Source: Mariprofundaceae bacterium (GTDB lineage Bacteria > Pseudomonadota > Zetaproteobacteria > Mariprofundales > Mariprofundaceae). Taken from it: DNA of 34,156 nt. The position numbers and the translations under genes are program-made. Location: the NCBI GenBank assembly GCA_030950585.1, contig JAUZRG010000201.1:1-34156 (forward strand), given 5' to 3'. This document shows positions 26,501 through 34,156 of the stretch, piece by piece (position 1 is the first letter of the stretch; every line of letters begins with the position of its first letter). The notes beneath the pieces are model-generated. The model was not told the DNA's origin. It worked only from the letters and a program-made list of their open reading frames with translations, and did no database searches.

Positions 26501-28384
26501 TTGTTGTCATTAAGATTATTTTTATGTTTAATTATTTTAAGCCTAGTATCTTGCTCAAGCGGAGGTGGATCTTCTACCGCTAGCACCATCAGTGTCAAAA
26601 CAATCACTGGCACTGCTGCGGCAGGTCTCATTCATGATGCAACAGTGCAAGCCAACAACAACCTAGGTCAACTCATCCCATCTCCTGACAATAGCAACCC
26701 AACCACCACTGACCCACAAGGCCGCTACAGGATCAACTTAGGCCAATATACAGGTGAAGTTATCCTTGAAGTCACGGGTGGCATTTATGATGATGAAGCC
26801 ACAGGTTCGCCTCGAAGTCTGAGCATACCCATGCGTGCTGCCATTGGTTCCCTCACACAGCTTAACACGGTTATTTCTATCACACCGCTAACAGAAGTAG
26901 CTGTGCGCTTAAGTGCTGGAAACAAAGCTAATTTTGACAACAACAATACACTTGTTTCACAAGCTTTAAGTAATGGCTTAAACATCATCACACAACAACC
27001 AGCCAACTTGGCCAATCAAGCTCTCGCAACCACACAAGAAATTGAATATGCTGTGGTCTTAGCCACCCTTAGCCAACAAGAAAGAACCAATAATATCAAT
27101 TTAGATGGCGTCATTCGCCAAATCGAAGAAGATTTGAAAGGCAATGGTACAAACAACCAAGTTGGCATCATTGATCTTTATGCCCAAGGTTTATACAGCG
27201 CGGTCAACACCTTTTTAGCGGCTAGCAATACCGCACTCAACTTTGGCCTTACCGCCAAACAAACCAGCTTGGATAATATCCTAAGCAAAAACGTGATACC
27301 TACCACACCGCCTGCCACACCGCCTACCACACCGCCTGCCACACCGCCTACCACACCGCCTACCACACCGCCTGCCACACCGCCTACCACACCGCCTGCC
27401 ACACCGCCTACCACACCGCCTGCCACACCGCCTGCCACACCGCCTGCCACACCGCCTGCCACACCGCCTGCCACACCCCCTGCCACAACAGGCATGATGG
27501 TTGGCGCTACCTTTGCATCCTTCAACACCACCAACATGACCAATTGGGAACAAAATGTAGGCCATCGCATTCATCGTATACATCGCATGTATAACTTTTC
27601 CGCGCCTGCCTTCTTATGGACAGAAGTCGATAACACCATGGCTGCGGGTTACGATGTTATGCTCACCCTTGAACCTAGGTTCAATAATGATTTATCAACA
27701 CAAAGCCACTTAATTGATATTTATACAGGCGTACTCAATGCCACGCTTGACCAATCCATTAATGGTATTTTGGGTTTAAAAGCAGCTTGGCCCAATGCCA
27801 ATATCTTCATGCGTTTTGGCCATGAAATGAATGGTGATTGGTACCCTTGGGGCGGACTCAATGCTCACAATGGCAATACACCTCAAGACTATATCAATGC
27901 TTACCATCATATTGTTGATCGTTTTCGTGCCGCTGGCCTTGGTGCTAACATGGTGAAATGGGTATGGTCACCCAATGTTTGGTATCAAGATACCTTAACG
28001 CAGTATTACCCCGGTGATGCCTATGTGGATTATATGGGTTTAGCTGGTTTTAACTTTGGCCCCAACACCCTCCTACAACCCACCTTAGTTTGGCAGGATT
28101 TTAATACAATCTTTTCTTATTCCTACACATTATTAAGCACGACGTTTAAACAACCCATTATTATTGCTGGTATTTCCAGTGCTGAATCGGGTGGTAGCAA
28201 AGCCGCATGGATTGATGATACGGCACTTCAACTTAAAAATGGTTACCCACGTATTGCAGCTATCTTTTGGTTTGATGTTGATAAAACAGCAATAGGCGAA
28301 AACGATTGGCGCATCAACTCTTCGGTCACGTCTCTACAAGCAGCCCAACGCATGTATGGCGATACAACCTTATGGAAACCTTAA
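26501..28384 (+). CDS. Lipoprotein with Thr/Ala-Pro-Pro linker and GH26-like glycosidase domain
   Basis: 627 aa from TTG 26501, with GGGAG 5 bases upstream. Residues 1-18 form a lipoprotein signal (lipobox LVSC). Residues ~30-110 look like a carboxypeptidase-regulatory-type beta fold ([34 protein letters not shown]). Residues 268-327 are 15 tandem four-residue units of TTPP or ATPP. The C-terminal half (~330-627) resembles glycoside hydrolase family 26: [13 protein letters not shown] carries the predicted acid/base Glu442 and [10 protein letters not shown] the predicted nucleophile Glu562. GH26 enzymes mostly hydrolyse beta-mannans, but substrate cannot be assigned; exopolysaccharide trimming is also possible. 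It would be a membrane-anchored enzyme with a stiff extended spacer. Its stop overlaps the convergent purU stop by 4 bases. Confidence 0.85.
   Translation: MLSLRLFLCLIILSLVSCSSGGGSSTASTISVKTITGTAAAGLIHDATVQANNNLGQLIPSPDNSNPTTTDPQGRYRINLGQYTGEVILEVTGGIYDDEATGSPRSLSIPMRAAIGSLTQLNTVISITPLTEVAVRLSAGNKANFDNNNTLVSQALSNGLNIITQQPANLANQALATTQEIEYAVVLATLSQQERTNNINLDGVIRQIEEDLKGNGTNNQVGIIDLYAQGLYSAVNTFLAASNTALNFGLTAKQTSLDNILSKNVIPTTPPATPPTTPPATPPTTPPTTPPATPPTTPPATPPTTPPATPPATPPATPPATPPATPPATTGMMVGATFASFNTTNMTNWEQNVGHRIHRIHRMYNFSAPAFLWTEVDNTMAAGYDVMLTLEPRFNNDLSTQSHLIDIYTGVLNATLDQSINGILGLKAAWPNANIFMRFGHEMNGDWYPWGGLNAHNGNTPQDYINAYHHIVDRFRAAGLGANMVKWVWSPNVWYQDTLTQYYPGDAYVDYMGLAGFNFGPNTLLQPTLVWQDFNTIFSYSYTLLSTTFKQPIIIAGISSAESGGSKAAWIDDTALQLKNGYPRIAAIFWFDVDKTAIGENDWRINSSVTSLQAAQRMYGDTTLWKP
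27302..27481. repeat. 12-bp tandem repeat, 15 copies, (A/T)TPP linker
   Basis: Fifteen units of (a/g)ccacaccgcct fill three 60-bp blocks. The first two blocks (27301-27360 and 27361-27420) are identical, showing a recent 60-bp duplication; the third consists only of ATPP units. Reverse-strand ORFs here are artefacts of the repeat. Copy-number change would alter linker length in frame. Confidence 0.95.
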
Positions 28385-29235
28385 AAGACCAAGGTTTTAC
28401 AACCATCGACAAGCACACGATCTTGTAGGTGACAAATCACCGCTCTAGCCAGCACCTGACGTTCGAGGTGCTGGCCAGTTTCTTTTAAACTATCTTTGCT
28501 TTGACGATGCGTAATGCGTTTCACACCTTGCTCAATAATGGGTCCCATATCTAATTCAGGGGTCACATAGTGCGCTGTAGCACCAATGAGTTTCACACCT
28601 TTATCATAGGCTTGCTGATAAGGATTTGCACCTCGAAAGGCTGGCAAAAACGAATGATGAATATTGATGATCTTTTCGGGAAAGTGGTTAATAAAGTTAG
28701 CTGATAATATTTGCATATAACGGGCTAACACCACCAAATCTACCCCCTCTAATAACTTTAAAGCCTCTTGTTCTGCTTGCTCTTTATTGTCTTTTTGCAC
28801 AGGTATTTCATAAAAAGGAATGCCAAAACGTTCTGTCGCTTGGCGCATATCGGGGTGATTGCTAATCACCATCGTGATGTCTGCATCCAACTCACCTTGG
28901 GCATGCCGCCACAACAACTCCATCAAAGCATGTTCAAACTTTGAAACCATGATTGCCATTTTCTTTTTCTTAGCCGCATAGTGTAACTGCCATTGCATCG
29001 CAAAGGGTTTAGCAACGGCTTGCCCAAAGTTTTTTTCTAAAAGAGGTCCAGACATATCTAAATCAGGGGTCTGGAACTCAAGGCGCATAAAAAAAGTACC
29101 ACCTTGCGGATCACTGCAATGTTGATCCAAATCCGTAATATTGGCACCATGATGATAAAAAAAGTTGGAAACTGCGGCCACAATACCGGGCTGATCTTCA
29201 CAACGAATCAATAATCGAGCTGAACTATCTTGCAT
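28381..29235 (-). CDS. purU: Formyltetrahydrofolate deformylase
   Basis: 284 aa from ATG 29235, preceded by AGGATAAGAG; this matches the usual ~280 aa, whereas the longer TTG frame from 29271 overlaps the neighbour. An N-terminal ACT domain (ARLLIRCEDQPGIVAAVSNFF) is followed by a formyltransferase-like catalytic domain with IINIHHSFLPAF (catalytic Asn and His) and ATAHYVTPELDMGPII (catalytic Asp). It hydrolyses 10-formyl-tetrahydrofolate to formate and tetrahydrofolate, balancing one-carbon pools and supplying formate for purine synthesis. The ACT domain presumably senses Met/Gly as in E. coli. It follows the AAA-like gene by 33 bases on the same strand, though the two seem functionally unrelated. 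Confidence 0.94.
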   Translation of the reverse strand: MQDSSARLLIRCEDQPGIVAAVSNFFYHHGANITDLDQHCSDPQGGTFFMRLEFQTPDLDMSGPLLEKNFGQAVAKPFAMQWQLHYAAKKKKMAIMVSKFEHALMELLWRHAQGELDADITMVISNHPDMRQATERFGIPFYEIPVQKDNKEQAEQEALKLLEGVDLVVLARYMQILSANFINHFPEKIINIHHSFLPAFRGANPYQQAYDKGVKLIGATAHYVTPELDMGPIIEQGVKRITHRQSKDSLKETGQHLERQVLARAVICHLQDRVLVDGCKTLVF

Positions 29236-29267
29236 ATCTCTTATCCTATATTTTAAACTTGACTTGA

Positions 29268-30815
29268 TCAAGCACGCTTTGCCTCAAAACCCACAATATT
29301 GCGCGCTTTGCTATTGAAGCTTACGCCCACCAGCCAAACCTCGCCTTCACCTGCATATTTCTCGGCGTAACCTTTGGCTTCGATTTGTGCCATCGCGCTA
29401 CCATCTCCTTCCATTTCCACAACTTTAAATTCGATGATGAAGATGCGCTTACCAAGTTTCACTATCACGTCGATACGACCTTTGCTAGTGGCATCTTCGG
29501 CGATCACTTCCAAACCAAGCGCGAGGAAATAACAATAAACAATGGAACAATAATAACCTTCGTAGTTTGCTAGCTGGTTGTTGCGGTACCAATCGTGTGG
29601 AATCGAGGCGAAAAAGGCGTGAAAAATATCGCGTAGCTCTTCTGGGTTACCTCTTTCCAATACATCGTAAAGGCGGTTGCAGTTGCGCTCTTGCGCCGAG
29701 CCATTGTGATTAAGCCAACGCAATAGCGAATCATGAAAACTGGTGCGCACTTCAAAATTAGGAAAGTCCAATTCGTAAGCAATCACCGAACCACGGTCAT
29801 GCCGTTGTTTGATGGTTAAATACCCTGTTTGAAAAAGCAATGCCTCTGGCTCAATGGTTTGCACATCAAAGCTGGAAAGCAACGCAGAACTGGCGCGAAG
29901 CCGTCTTAAATCCAGTGCCGATACCTGTCGCTCTTGCAACACACGCAATAAAAAAGAGGGGTTACCTGTCTCAAACCAAAAGCTACGAAATTCGCGTTCC
30001 TTCAAATAAAGCAACACATCAAAGGGGTTGTACACAGGCTCGCCATCAAAGCTGTAGCCGTTATACCAATGGCGCAGCTTCGTCATATCCACACCATCCA
30101 ACCAATCCACAAAGGTATGGCGCAATTCGGCATCGGTATAACCACACAAACTGGCATAACGTGGTGTGAGGGTGATGTCCTCTAAGTTATTGAGGCCACT
30201 AAACAACGACACCTTAGAGAACTTACTTACGCCTGTGAGTAACACAAAACGAATATGGCGATCAGAATCTTTGATGACCGCATAAAAGCCTTCTAAAGCA
30301 TCACGCACGGCAATAGCTGTTTCGTCACGTCCTGCGACTAGATTATCTAAAATCGGTTTATCATATTCATCAATAAGCAGCACGACAGGTTGATTAAACT
30401 TTTCGTGCAAGGCAAAAATGAGGTCTGAGAAACGACCTGGAATATCTTGTTCTTGGTTGAGATCTAAGTCATATTGTTCTTCATGCACACGCAACATATG
30501 GCGCAACCTAGAGTCTAATGCCTCACGACTATCCACCAGACCACTGCCAAAGCTAATGTGAATCACAGGAAAAGATTGTGACCAATCCCAATGTGGCTCT
30601 ATCGCCAAACCAGAAAATAAATCACCTTGACCTTTAAACAAAGAAACCAAGGTGCTAATCAACAACGACTTACCAAAACGGCGCGGGCGGGAGAGAAGAT
30701 AATATTTCCCGCTTTCCACCATTTGCCCAATCATCTCTGTTTTATCGGTGTAGCAATAACCTTGCTCCATCATTTCTGAAAAAGTTTGAATGCCTATAGG
30801 TAGTTTCTTACGCAT
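29268..30815 (-). CDS. AAA-ATPase-like protein with C-terminal PD-(D/E)XK nuclease-like domain
   Basis: 515 aa from ATG 30815 (GGGAG upstream); ATG 30839 would add 8 residues. The N-terminal part matches the AAA-ATPase_like family: LPIGIQTFSEMMEQGYCYTDKTEMI, then Walker A SRPRRFGKSLL, and a Walker B-like VVLLIDEYDKPI. The C-terminal part has GRIDVIVKLGKRIFIIEFKV, the D...ExK core of a PD-(D/E)XK nuclease fold (DUF1703 type). These proteins are widespread, often multi-copy, and lack a settled function; roles in mobile DNA or defence have been guessed from the architecture. No transposase or phage gene touches it here. Arch and motifs are clear, biology is not. Confidence 0.85.
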   Translation of the reverse strand: MRKKLPIGIQTFSEMMEQGYCYTDKTEMIGQMVESGKYYLLSRPRRFGKSLLISTLVSLFKGQGDLFSGLAIEPHWDWSQSFPVIHISFGSGLVDSREALDSRLRHMLRVHEEQYDLDLNQEQDIPGRFSDLIFALHEKFNQPVVLLIDEYDKPILDNLVAGRDETAIAVRDALEGFYAVIKDSDRHIRFVLLTGVSKFSKVSLFSGLNNLEDITLTPRYASLCGYTDAELRHTFVDWLDGVDMTKLRHWYNGYSFDGEPVYNPFDVLLYLKEREFRSFWFETGNPSFLLRVLQERQVSALDLRRLRASSALLSSFDVQTIEPEALLFQTGYLTIKQRHDRGSVIAYELDFPNFEVRTSFHDSLLRWLNHNGSAQERNCNRLYDVLERGNPEELRDIFHAFFASIPHDWYRNNQLANYEGYYCSIVYCYFLALGLEVIAEDATSKGRIDVIVKLGKRIFIIEFKVVEMEGDGSAMAQIEAKGYAEKYAGEGEVWLVGVSFNSKARNIVGFEAKRA

Positions 30816-30858
30816 GATGGATTCTCCCATGTCTGTCATATCTTAGTGCATTTAAAAC

Positions 30859-31239
30859 TTACTTCTTGCTGATGAATTGAATAATTTGTCGACGTGCTTT
30901 TTTGTCTGGGCGTTTTTCAGGGCGAGATGCCGCTTGCAAGCGGCGTTGTGCAACATCGACGGCACGTGCAGCAGTGCTCTCAGAAGTCTCTTCATATAAT
31001 TTTTGTGCCATCGTTGCAGAACCTCGCTTTTCAGCCAAAGCCAAAACCAAGACCACAAACGACTCTTCACCACGCTTAATATGCAAAACATCACCAATAT
31101 GCACAGGCTTGGATGCCTTCGTGGTGTGTTCATTTAAGCGCACATGACCTGCATGTACATTTTCAGTCGCTAAACCTCTGGTTTTAAAAAAACGAGCTGC
31201 CCAGAGCCACTTATCAATCCGTACTTGTGTTGCCTGCAA
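30859..31239 (-). CDS. hslR: S4-domain RNA-binding protein, Hsp15-like
   Basis: 126 aa from TTG 31239, with GGAGGT 4 bases upstream. The S4 domain opens with VRIDKWLWAARFFKTRGLA and GHVRLNE, the heat-shock protein 15 pattern; the basic C-terminal tail (RPEKRPDKKARRQIIQF) suits RNA binding. Hsp15 recovers stalled 50S subunits that still carry peptidyl-tRNA. It is upstream of the AAA-like gene on the same strand. No heat-shock promoter was identified with confidence. Confidence 0.9.
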   Translation of the reverse strand: MQATQVRIDKWLWAARFFKTRGLATENVHAGHVRLNEHTTKASKPVHIGDVLHIKRGEESFVVLVLALAEKRGSATMAQKLYEETSESTAARAVDVAQRRLQAASRPEKRPDKKARRQIIQFISKK

Positions 31240-31278
31240 ATCTACCTCCCCACACCAATGACAATAACCACGATAGCA

Positions 31279-32943
31279 CTAACTTAACTGCTGCAATAAA
31301 GCATATGGATCAACAGGTTTAGAAATAAAATCATCCATACCAATGGACAAACATTCTTTGGCAACATCTTCTAACGCATGTGCTGATAAGCCAATAATGC
31401 GGGTGCTATGCTTATTGCTGACTGCTTCGTAATGACGAATGCGCTTTGTTAACTCTACCCCATCCAAAAGCGGCATACAAACATCCGTCAACAGTAGATC
31501 ATAATGCTTTAATTGAATTTTATCCCAAGCTTCTAAACCATCTTTGGCTATTTCAACTTGAAAACCTGCTTTACTTAGTGATTTCTGCGCAATAATGCGG
31601 CAAATAACATCATCTTCAGCCAATAAAACACTTAAACCATCAGCAACCATCACGTTCTCTTCATGAGATTGAATTGAAATAGTATTTAAGTTGATGGTTT
31701 CTGTTAGCTCGCTGCGACCCACCACCTCGATCGGCAAGGTAATGGTAAACTGGCTCCCCTTGCCCAGTTCGCTACTGACTTCAATATCCCCATCCATTGC
31801 CAGCACAAGCCGCTTAGCAATGGTCGTGCCTAAACCTGTGCCCTTTCGACTCGCGTCCACGGATAATTGCACAAAAGGCTCAAACATCACCGCTAATTTT
31901 TCTGAATCAATGCCAATACCACTATCTTCCACCACAATAATGACATAACTACCATGCCCACCCACTTTAATACGCACATAACCTTGATGGGTAAACTTCA
32001 CCGCATTACCAATAATATTGAGCAAGACCTGACGCAAATGTGATTCATCGCCATTCACAATATTTGGCACATGTTCATAAACCAGCGTCAGTTCCACATT
32101 TTTCTCAGATGCCGACATCATAAAAGATGCCACCGTTTCCTGTAGCAAGGTGGAAAAACAAAAAGGTTTACATACGATTTCAACTTTATTGGCATCAATT
32201 TTTGATAAGTCTAAAATATCATCAATCAAAGACTGCAACACATGGGATGAATTTTGTGCTAAACGCAAGTGTCGCCGATGCTCCTCAGTCAAATAATCCG
32301 CTTCTTTTTCTAAGATATGATGCAAACCAATAATACCATGAATCGGTGTTCTCAATTCATGACTCATATTGGCAATAAAGAGTGATTTAGCCCGATTTCC
32401 CGCTTCAGCATCCCGTGCAGCTTGATGCAATTGATCAATCAAACTCGACATATATAGTGGAATAATCGTGAGAATTAAGAAAATAGCCACACTAACCCAA
32501 ATGTGTTCAGACCAAAAAGGATTGAATAAATAAACAATGAGAAAACAAACATTGGCAATGGCCATCGTGCCCAAAAGATACGATTTACCATAACGACAGC
32601 CATTACCAATAATCACGAAAAGGTAAATAGCCAGTACAAATGCACCTTTGTCTCCTGCTAAAAGTAAGATCAAGGAAATACCACTTAGATCAATGGCAAT
32701 ACCTATAAAACGTCGCAAAGGATTCATGCGCGGATCTAAAAAAATCCAAACAAAGACTGCACAAGAAAAAGGTACATAAATTGCACAAAGAAGAAAACCA
32801 ATGTGAACATCAACAATAAAAAAACAACATAAAAAAATAAATTGCAACACAACCCGTGTTGCAGCCTGTTTATGCTCAGTATCATCACGACTTCTGAACT
32901 TTAATAACTTTGCCTTAAACCATATCTTTGCTTTACTATTCAT
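31279..32943 (-). CDS. RpfC-like hybrid sensor histidine kinase
   Basis: 554 aa from ATG 32943; GTG 32949 is the alternative start and gives the numbering below. The input region has about five membrane helices (residues ~34-170) and includes RMNPLRRFIGIAID, FVIIGNGCRYGKSYLLG and TIIPLYMSSLIDQL, which resemble the membrane sensor of RpfC, the receptor for diffusible fatty-acid signals in Xanthomonas. It continues with HisKA (NMSHELRTPIHG, His197), HATPase_c (IGNAVKFTHQG, VEDSGIGI, GTGLGTTIAKRL) and a receiver (LLAEDD, phospho-Asp489 in LLTDVCMP, Lys in ISKPVD). Unlike typical RpfC it ends after the receiver, with no HPt domain. No rpfF or rpfG gene is in view, so the ligand and partner are unknown. 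Confidence 0.85.
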   Translation of the reverse strand: MNSKAKIWFKAKLLKFRSRDDTEHKQAATRVVLQFIFLCCFFIVDVHIGFLLCAIYVPFSCAVFVWIFLDPRMNPLRRFIGIAIDLSGISLILLLAGDKGAFVLAIYLFVIIGNGCRYGKSYLLGTMAIANVCFLIVYLFNPFWSEHIWVSVAIFLILTIIPLYMSSLIDQLHQAARDAEAGNRAKSLFIANMSHELRTPIHGIIGLHHILEKEADYLTEEHRRHLRLAQNSSHVLQSLIDDILDLSKIDANKVEIVCKPFCFSTLLQETVASFMMSASEKNVELTLVYEHVPNIVNGDESHLRQVLLNIIGNAVKFTHQGYVRIKVGGHGSYVIIVVEDSGIGIDSEKLAVMFEPFVQLSVDASRKGTGLGTTIAKRLVLAMDGDIEVSSELGKGSQFTITLPIEVVGRSELTETINLNTISIQSHEENVMVADGLSVLLAEDDVICRIIAQKSLSKAGFQVEIAKDGLEAWDKIQLKHYDLLLTDVCMPLLDGVELTKRIRHYEAVSNKHSTRIIGLSAHALEDVAKECLSIGMDDFISKPVDPYALLQQLS

Positions 32944-33015
32944 AAACACTAATCTTTTCCCAGTGGTGAAACTTTAGCATCCATTAAACTCAGCTTTGCA
33001 CACCATAAACCACAA

Positions 33016-33700
33016 TCAATTATCTAGTCTATCTTTTAGACTGACTTCTTTTTCCGCATCGCTGATTTCTTCATAAGGAAATGTTAACGTGAATCGTGTC
33101 GCATACATGCCTTTTTTAAGATCACTATAAACAATAGCCCCACCGTATTTACGCAGTAAAGATTGGTTAATGGATAAACCCAGACCTGTGCCTCCCTCTT
33201 GGCGTTTTGTGGTAAAAAAAGGCGTAAAGATATTCTTTAGATTCAGCTCATCAATGCCACAACCATCATCTTCAACATGCAATAAGATACATCTAGTCTT
33301 TTTTTCAAGTTGAAGATGAATATGCTGACAGCCCGCTTGTTTGGCATTCTCAAGCAAATTAGACACAATGCTTTCCAAAACATCTTGTGGCATTCCAAGC
33401 TAAACCTCAGTATGAGGTGGCTGCCAATTCACCCGAACAGACGATTCTTGCCAATCATTTAATATCAGACCCATTCAGAGAATAAGCTCAGTCTTTTCTT
33501 CCGAGATTTGCTTTAGATCAGCTTTGGCAAACTCCAACAAACGATACACTAACTTTTCCAAACGCTGGCTATCTTTTGCTAAATTTTTAAAAAACTTAAG
33601 CTGCTGTGATTTAGTCATGGTGTCATGGTGATCCAGCAAAAGTTCAACGGCATCCTGAATGGCGGTCACGGGTGTTTTAAATTCATGAGAAAGATCAATA
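33016..33700 (-). pseudogene. Decayed sensor histidine kinase (two in-frame stops, 5' end lost)
   Basis: Two open pieces lie in one reading frame. The upstream piece, ending with TGA at 33475-33477, carries the HisKA motif IDLSHEFKTPVTAI and the helical dimerisation region (LLDHHDTMTKSQQLKFFKNL, LVYRLLEFAKADL). The downstream piece (33016-33393) is the ATPase domain: VSNLLENAKQAG, VEDDGCGID, FTTKRQEGGTGLGLSI. The 27 codons between them contain the TGA followed by ATG, and a TAG, yet the spacer otherwise looks like normal kinase linker. So the gene was broken by nonsense changes, not by a frameshift. Homology stops at the codon before the IDLSHE motif (near 33700), where insertion-sequence DNA begins, so the sensor half is missing. 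Confidence 0.85.
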
Positions 33701-33718
33701 CCTTCGCCAAAAAGTAGC

Positions 33719-33782
33719 GGGTTCCAAGCAACCCCTTTAGTGTTCAGTTTAGACAAAAAACCTAAAGAAAGGCTCGGAACCC
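33719..33782. other. Imperfect hairpin at the insertion-sequence left end
   Basis: GGGTTCCAAGC (33719-33729) pairs with GCTCGGAACCC (33772-33782), 10 of 11 matches, with a second internal pair CTTTAG / CTAAAG. It ends right at the ATG that would begin the transposase. Hairpins at this position in insertion sequences can mask the start from read-through transcripts. The exact end of the element was not found; it should lie near 33700. Confidence 0.55.
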
Positions 33783-34156
33783 ATGTTCGATATGCTGTAA
33801 GTTTTATCCCCATTACGCAATGAGTTAAAATCCAAGAACTATCGTCGTTTTTCGTTGATTGTCGTTGCCGTACTTTCCATGGTTGGTCGAGTGACGATGC
33901 TTGGTATTTCGCGCTGGACAGACAAAGGTGGCAGCTACCGTACAGTCGAACGTTTTCTCAATGATGATTCAATTCATTGGGATATCTTAAACTATACCAT
34001 AAGCGCGCCATTGTTACGCGACCCTAACGATGTGATCCTCATCAGCGGCGATGAGACCATTACTACAAAAAGTGGTAAACACTCCTTTGGGTTAGGTCGT
34101 TTCTTTTCCTCCACACATGGTGTCCCAGTACCTGGTTTGTGCTTTTTATGTATCAG
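33783..34156 (+). mobile_element. Insertion-sequence transposase (IS4/IS701-like), partial, with an early in-frame stop
   Basis: The frame from ATG 33783 reads MFDML, then TAA (33798-33800), then runs open to the window edge: VLSPLRNELKSKNYRRF, VAVLSMVGRVTMLGISRWTDKGGSYRTVERF, SGDETITTKSGKHSFGLGRFFSS and VPVPGLCFLC. These are characteristic of DDE transposases with the GDE(T)..KSGK..FGLGRFFSS pattern; the Asp of SGDET should be the first catalytic residue. Without the stop, MFDML-VLSPL would be a natural N-terminus, so the copy may be inactive, or starts later at TTG 33855 or ATG 33879, which would remove conserved residues. The C-terminal two thirds lie outside the window. It adjoins the truncated kinase. 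Confidence 0.82.

Noticed and set aside
27178-27583. Minus-strand ORFs with GGVAGGVV and CGRRCGRR repeats
   Set aside because: They are antisense images of the TPP-repeat linker in the lipoprotein gene.
33016-33393. Free-standing small ATPase/anti-sigma kinase gene
   Set aside because: It continues in the same frame from the HisKA fragment upstream, separated only by two nonsense codons, so it is part of a broken histidine kinase.

Overview
The window looks like a chromosomal segment of a Gram-negative, AT-leaning proteobacterium that respires through a cytochrome bc1 complex. Support comes from the Rieske/cytochrome b/cytochrome c1 operon, outer-membrane beta-barrels, a two-partner secretion (TPS) system, a lipoprotein, PurU, Hsp15 and two ABC-F proteins that resemble YbiT and YheS. 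Cytochrome b carries PVWY instead of PEWY, a variant I associate with beta/gamma-like lineages. The oxygen/iron-sensor-like ODP protein would also suit an iron-oxidising or microaerophilic bacterium. I cannot fix the taxon from sequence alone. Genes are densely packed and no gene-free stretch exceeds 300 bases. I saw no rRNA, tRNA or CRISPR array.

Layout. 1-523 (-): start of an NHL-repeat protein that runs off the left edge. 674-5389 (-): a TPS operon read right to left, consisting of an ShlB/FhaC-type transporter, an exported TPR-CHAT caspase-like protein and an exported DUF928-like protein carrying 18 copies of a Gln-Arg-Gly-Leu repeat. 5607-8558 (+): the divergently transcribed TpsA adhesin (filamentous haemagglutinin type). 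8661-12350 (+): a large hybrid sensor kinase (Cache-like, PAS, PAS, GAF, PAS, HisKA, HATPase, REC). 12428-14251 (-): DEAD-box RNA helicase. 14511-17060 (-): petABC, with rpe upstream on the same strand. 18090-19766 (+): a Roadblock / ODP di-iron protein / Roadblock cluster. 19874-22125: a Met-rich outer-membrane protein and a Cys/His-rich exported protein (-), divergent from a TlpA-like thioredoxin (+), followed by a HAD nucleotidase. 22872-26441 (+): two ABC-F ATPases. 26501-28384 (+): a lipoprotein with a Thr/Ala-Pro-Pro repeat linker and a GH26-like glycosidase domain. 28381-31239 (-): purU, an AAA-like/PD-(D/E)XK protein and an Hsp15-like S4 protein. 31279-32943 (-): an RpfC-like hybrid kinase. 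33016 to about 33700 (-): a decayed sensor kinase with two in-frame stop codons and a missing 5' part. From about 33700 to the right edge (+): the left end of an insertion sequence with a transposase.

The most interesting part is the left third. A secreted adhesin and its transporter sit beside an exported caspase/separase-like protease and an exported protein with an arginine-bearing 12-bp tandem repeat. This suggests, without proving, a surface-protein processing or assembly system. The second candidate is the Roadblock-ODP-Roadblock trio, a possible redox or iron-sensing switch.
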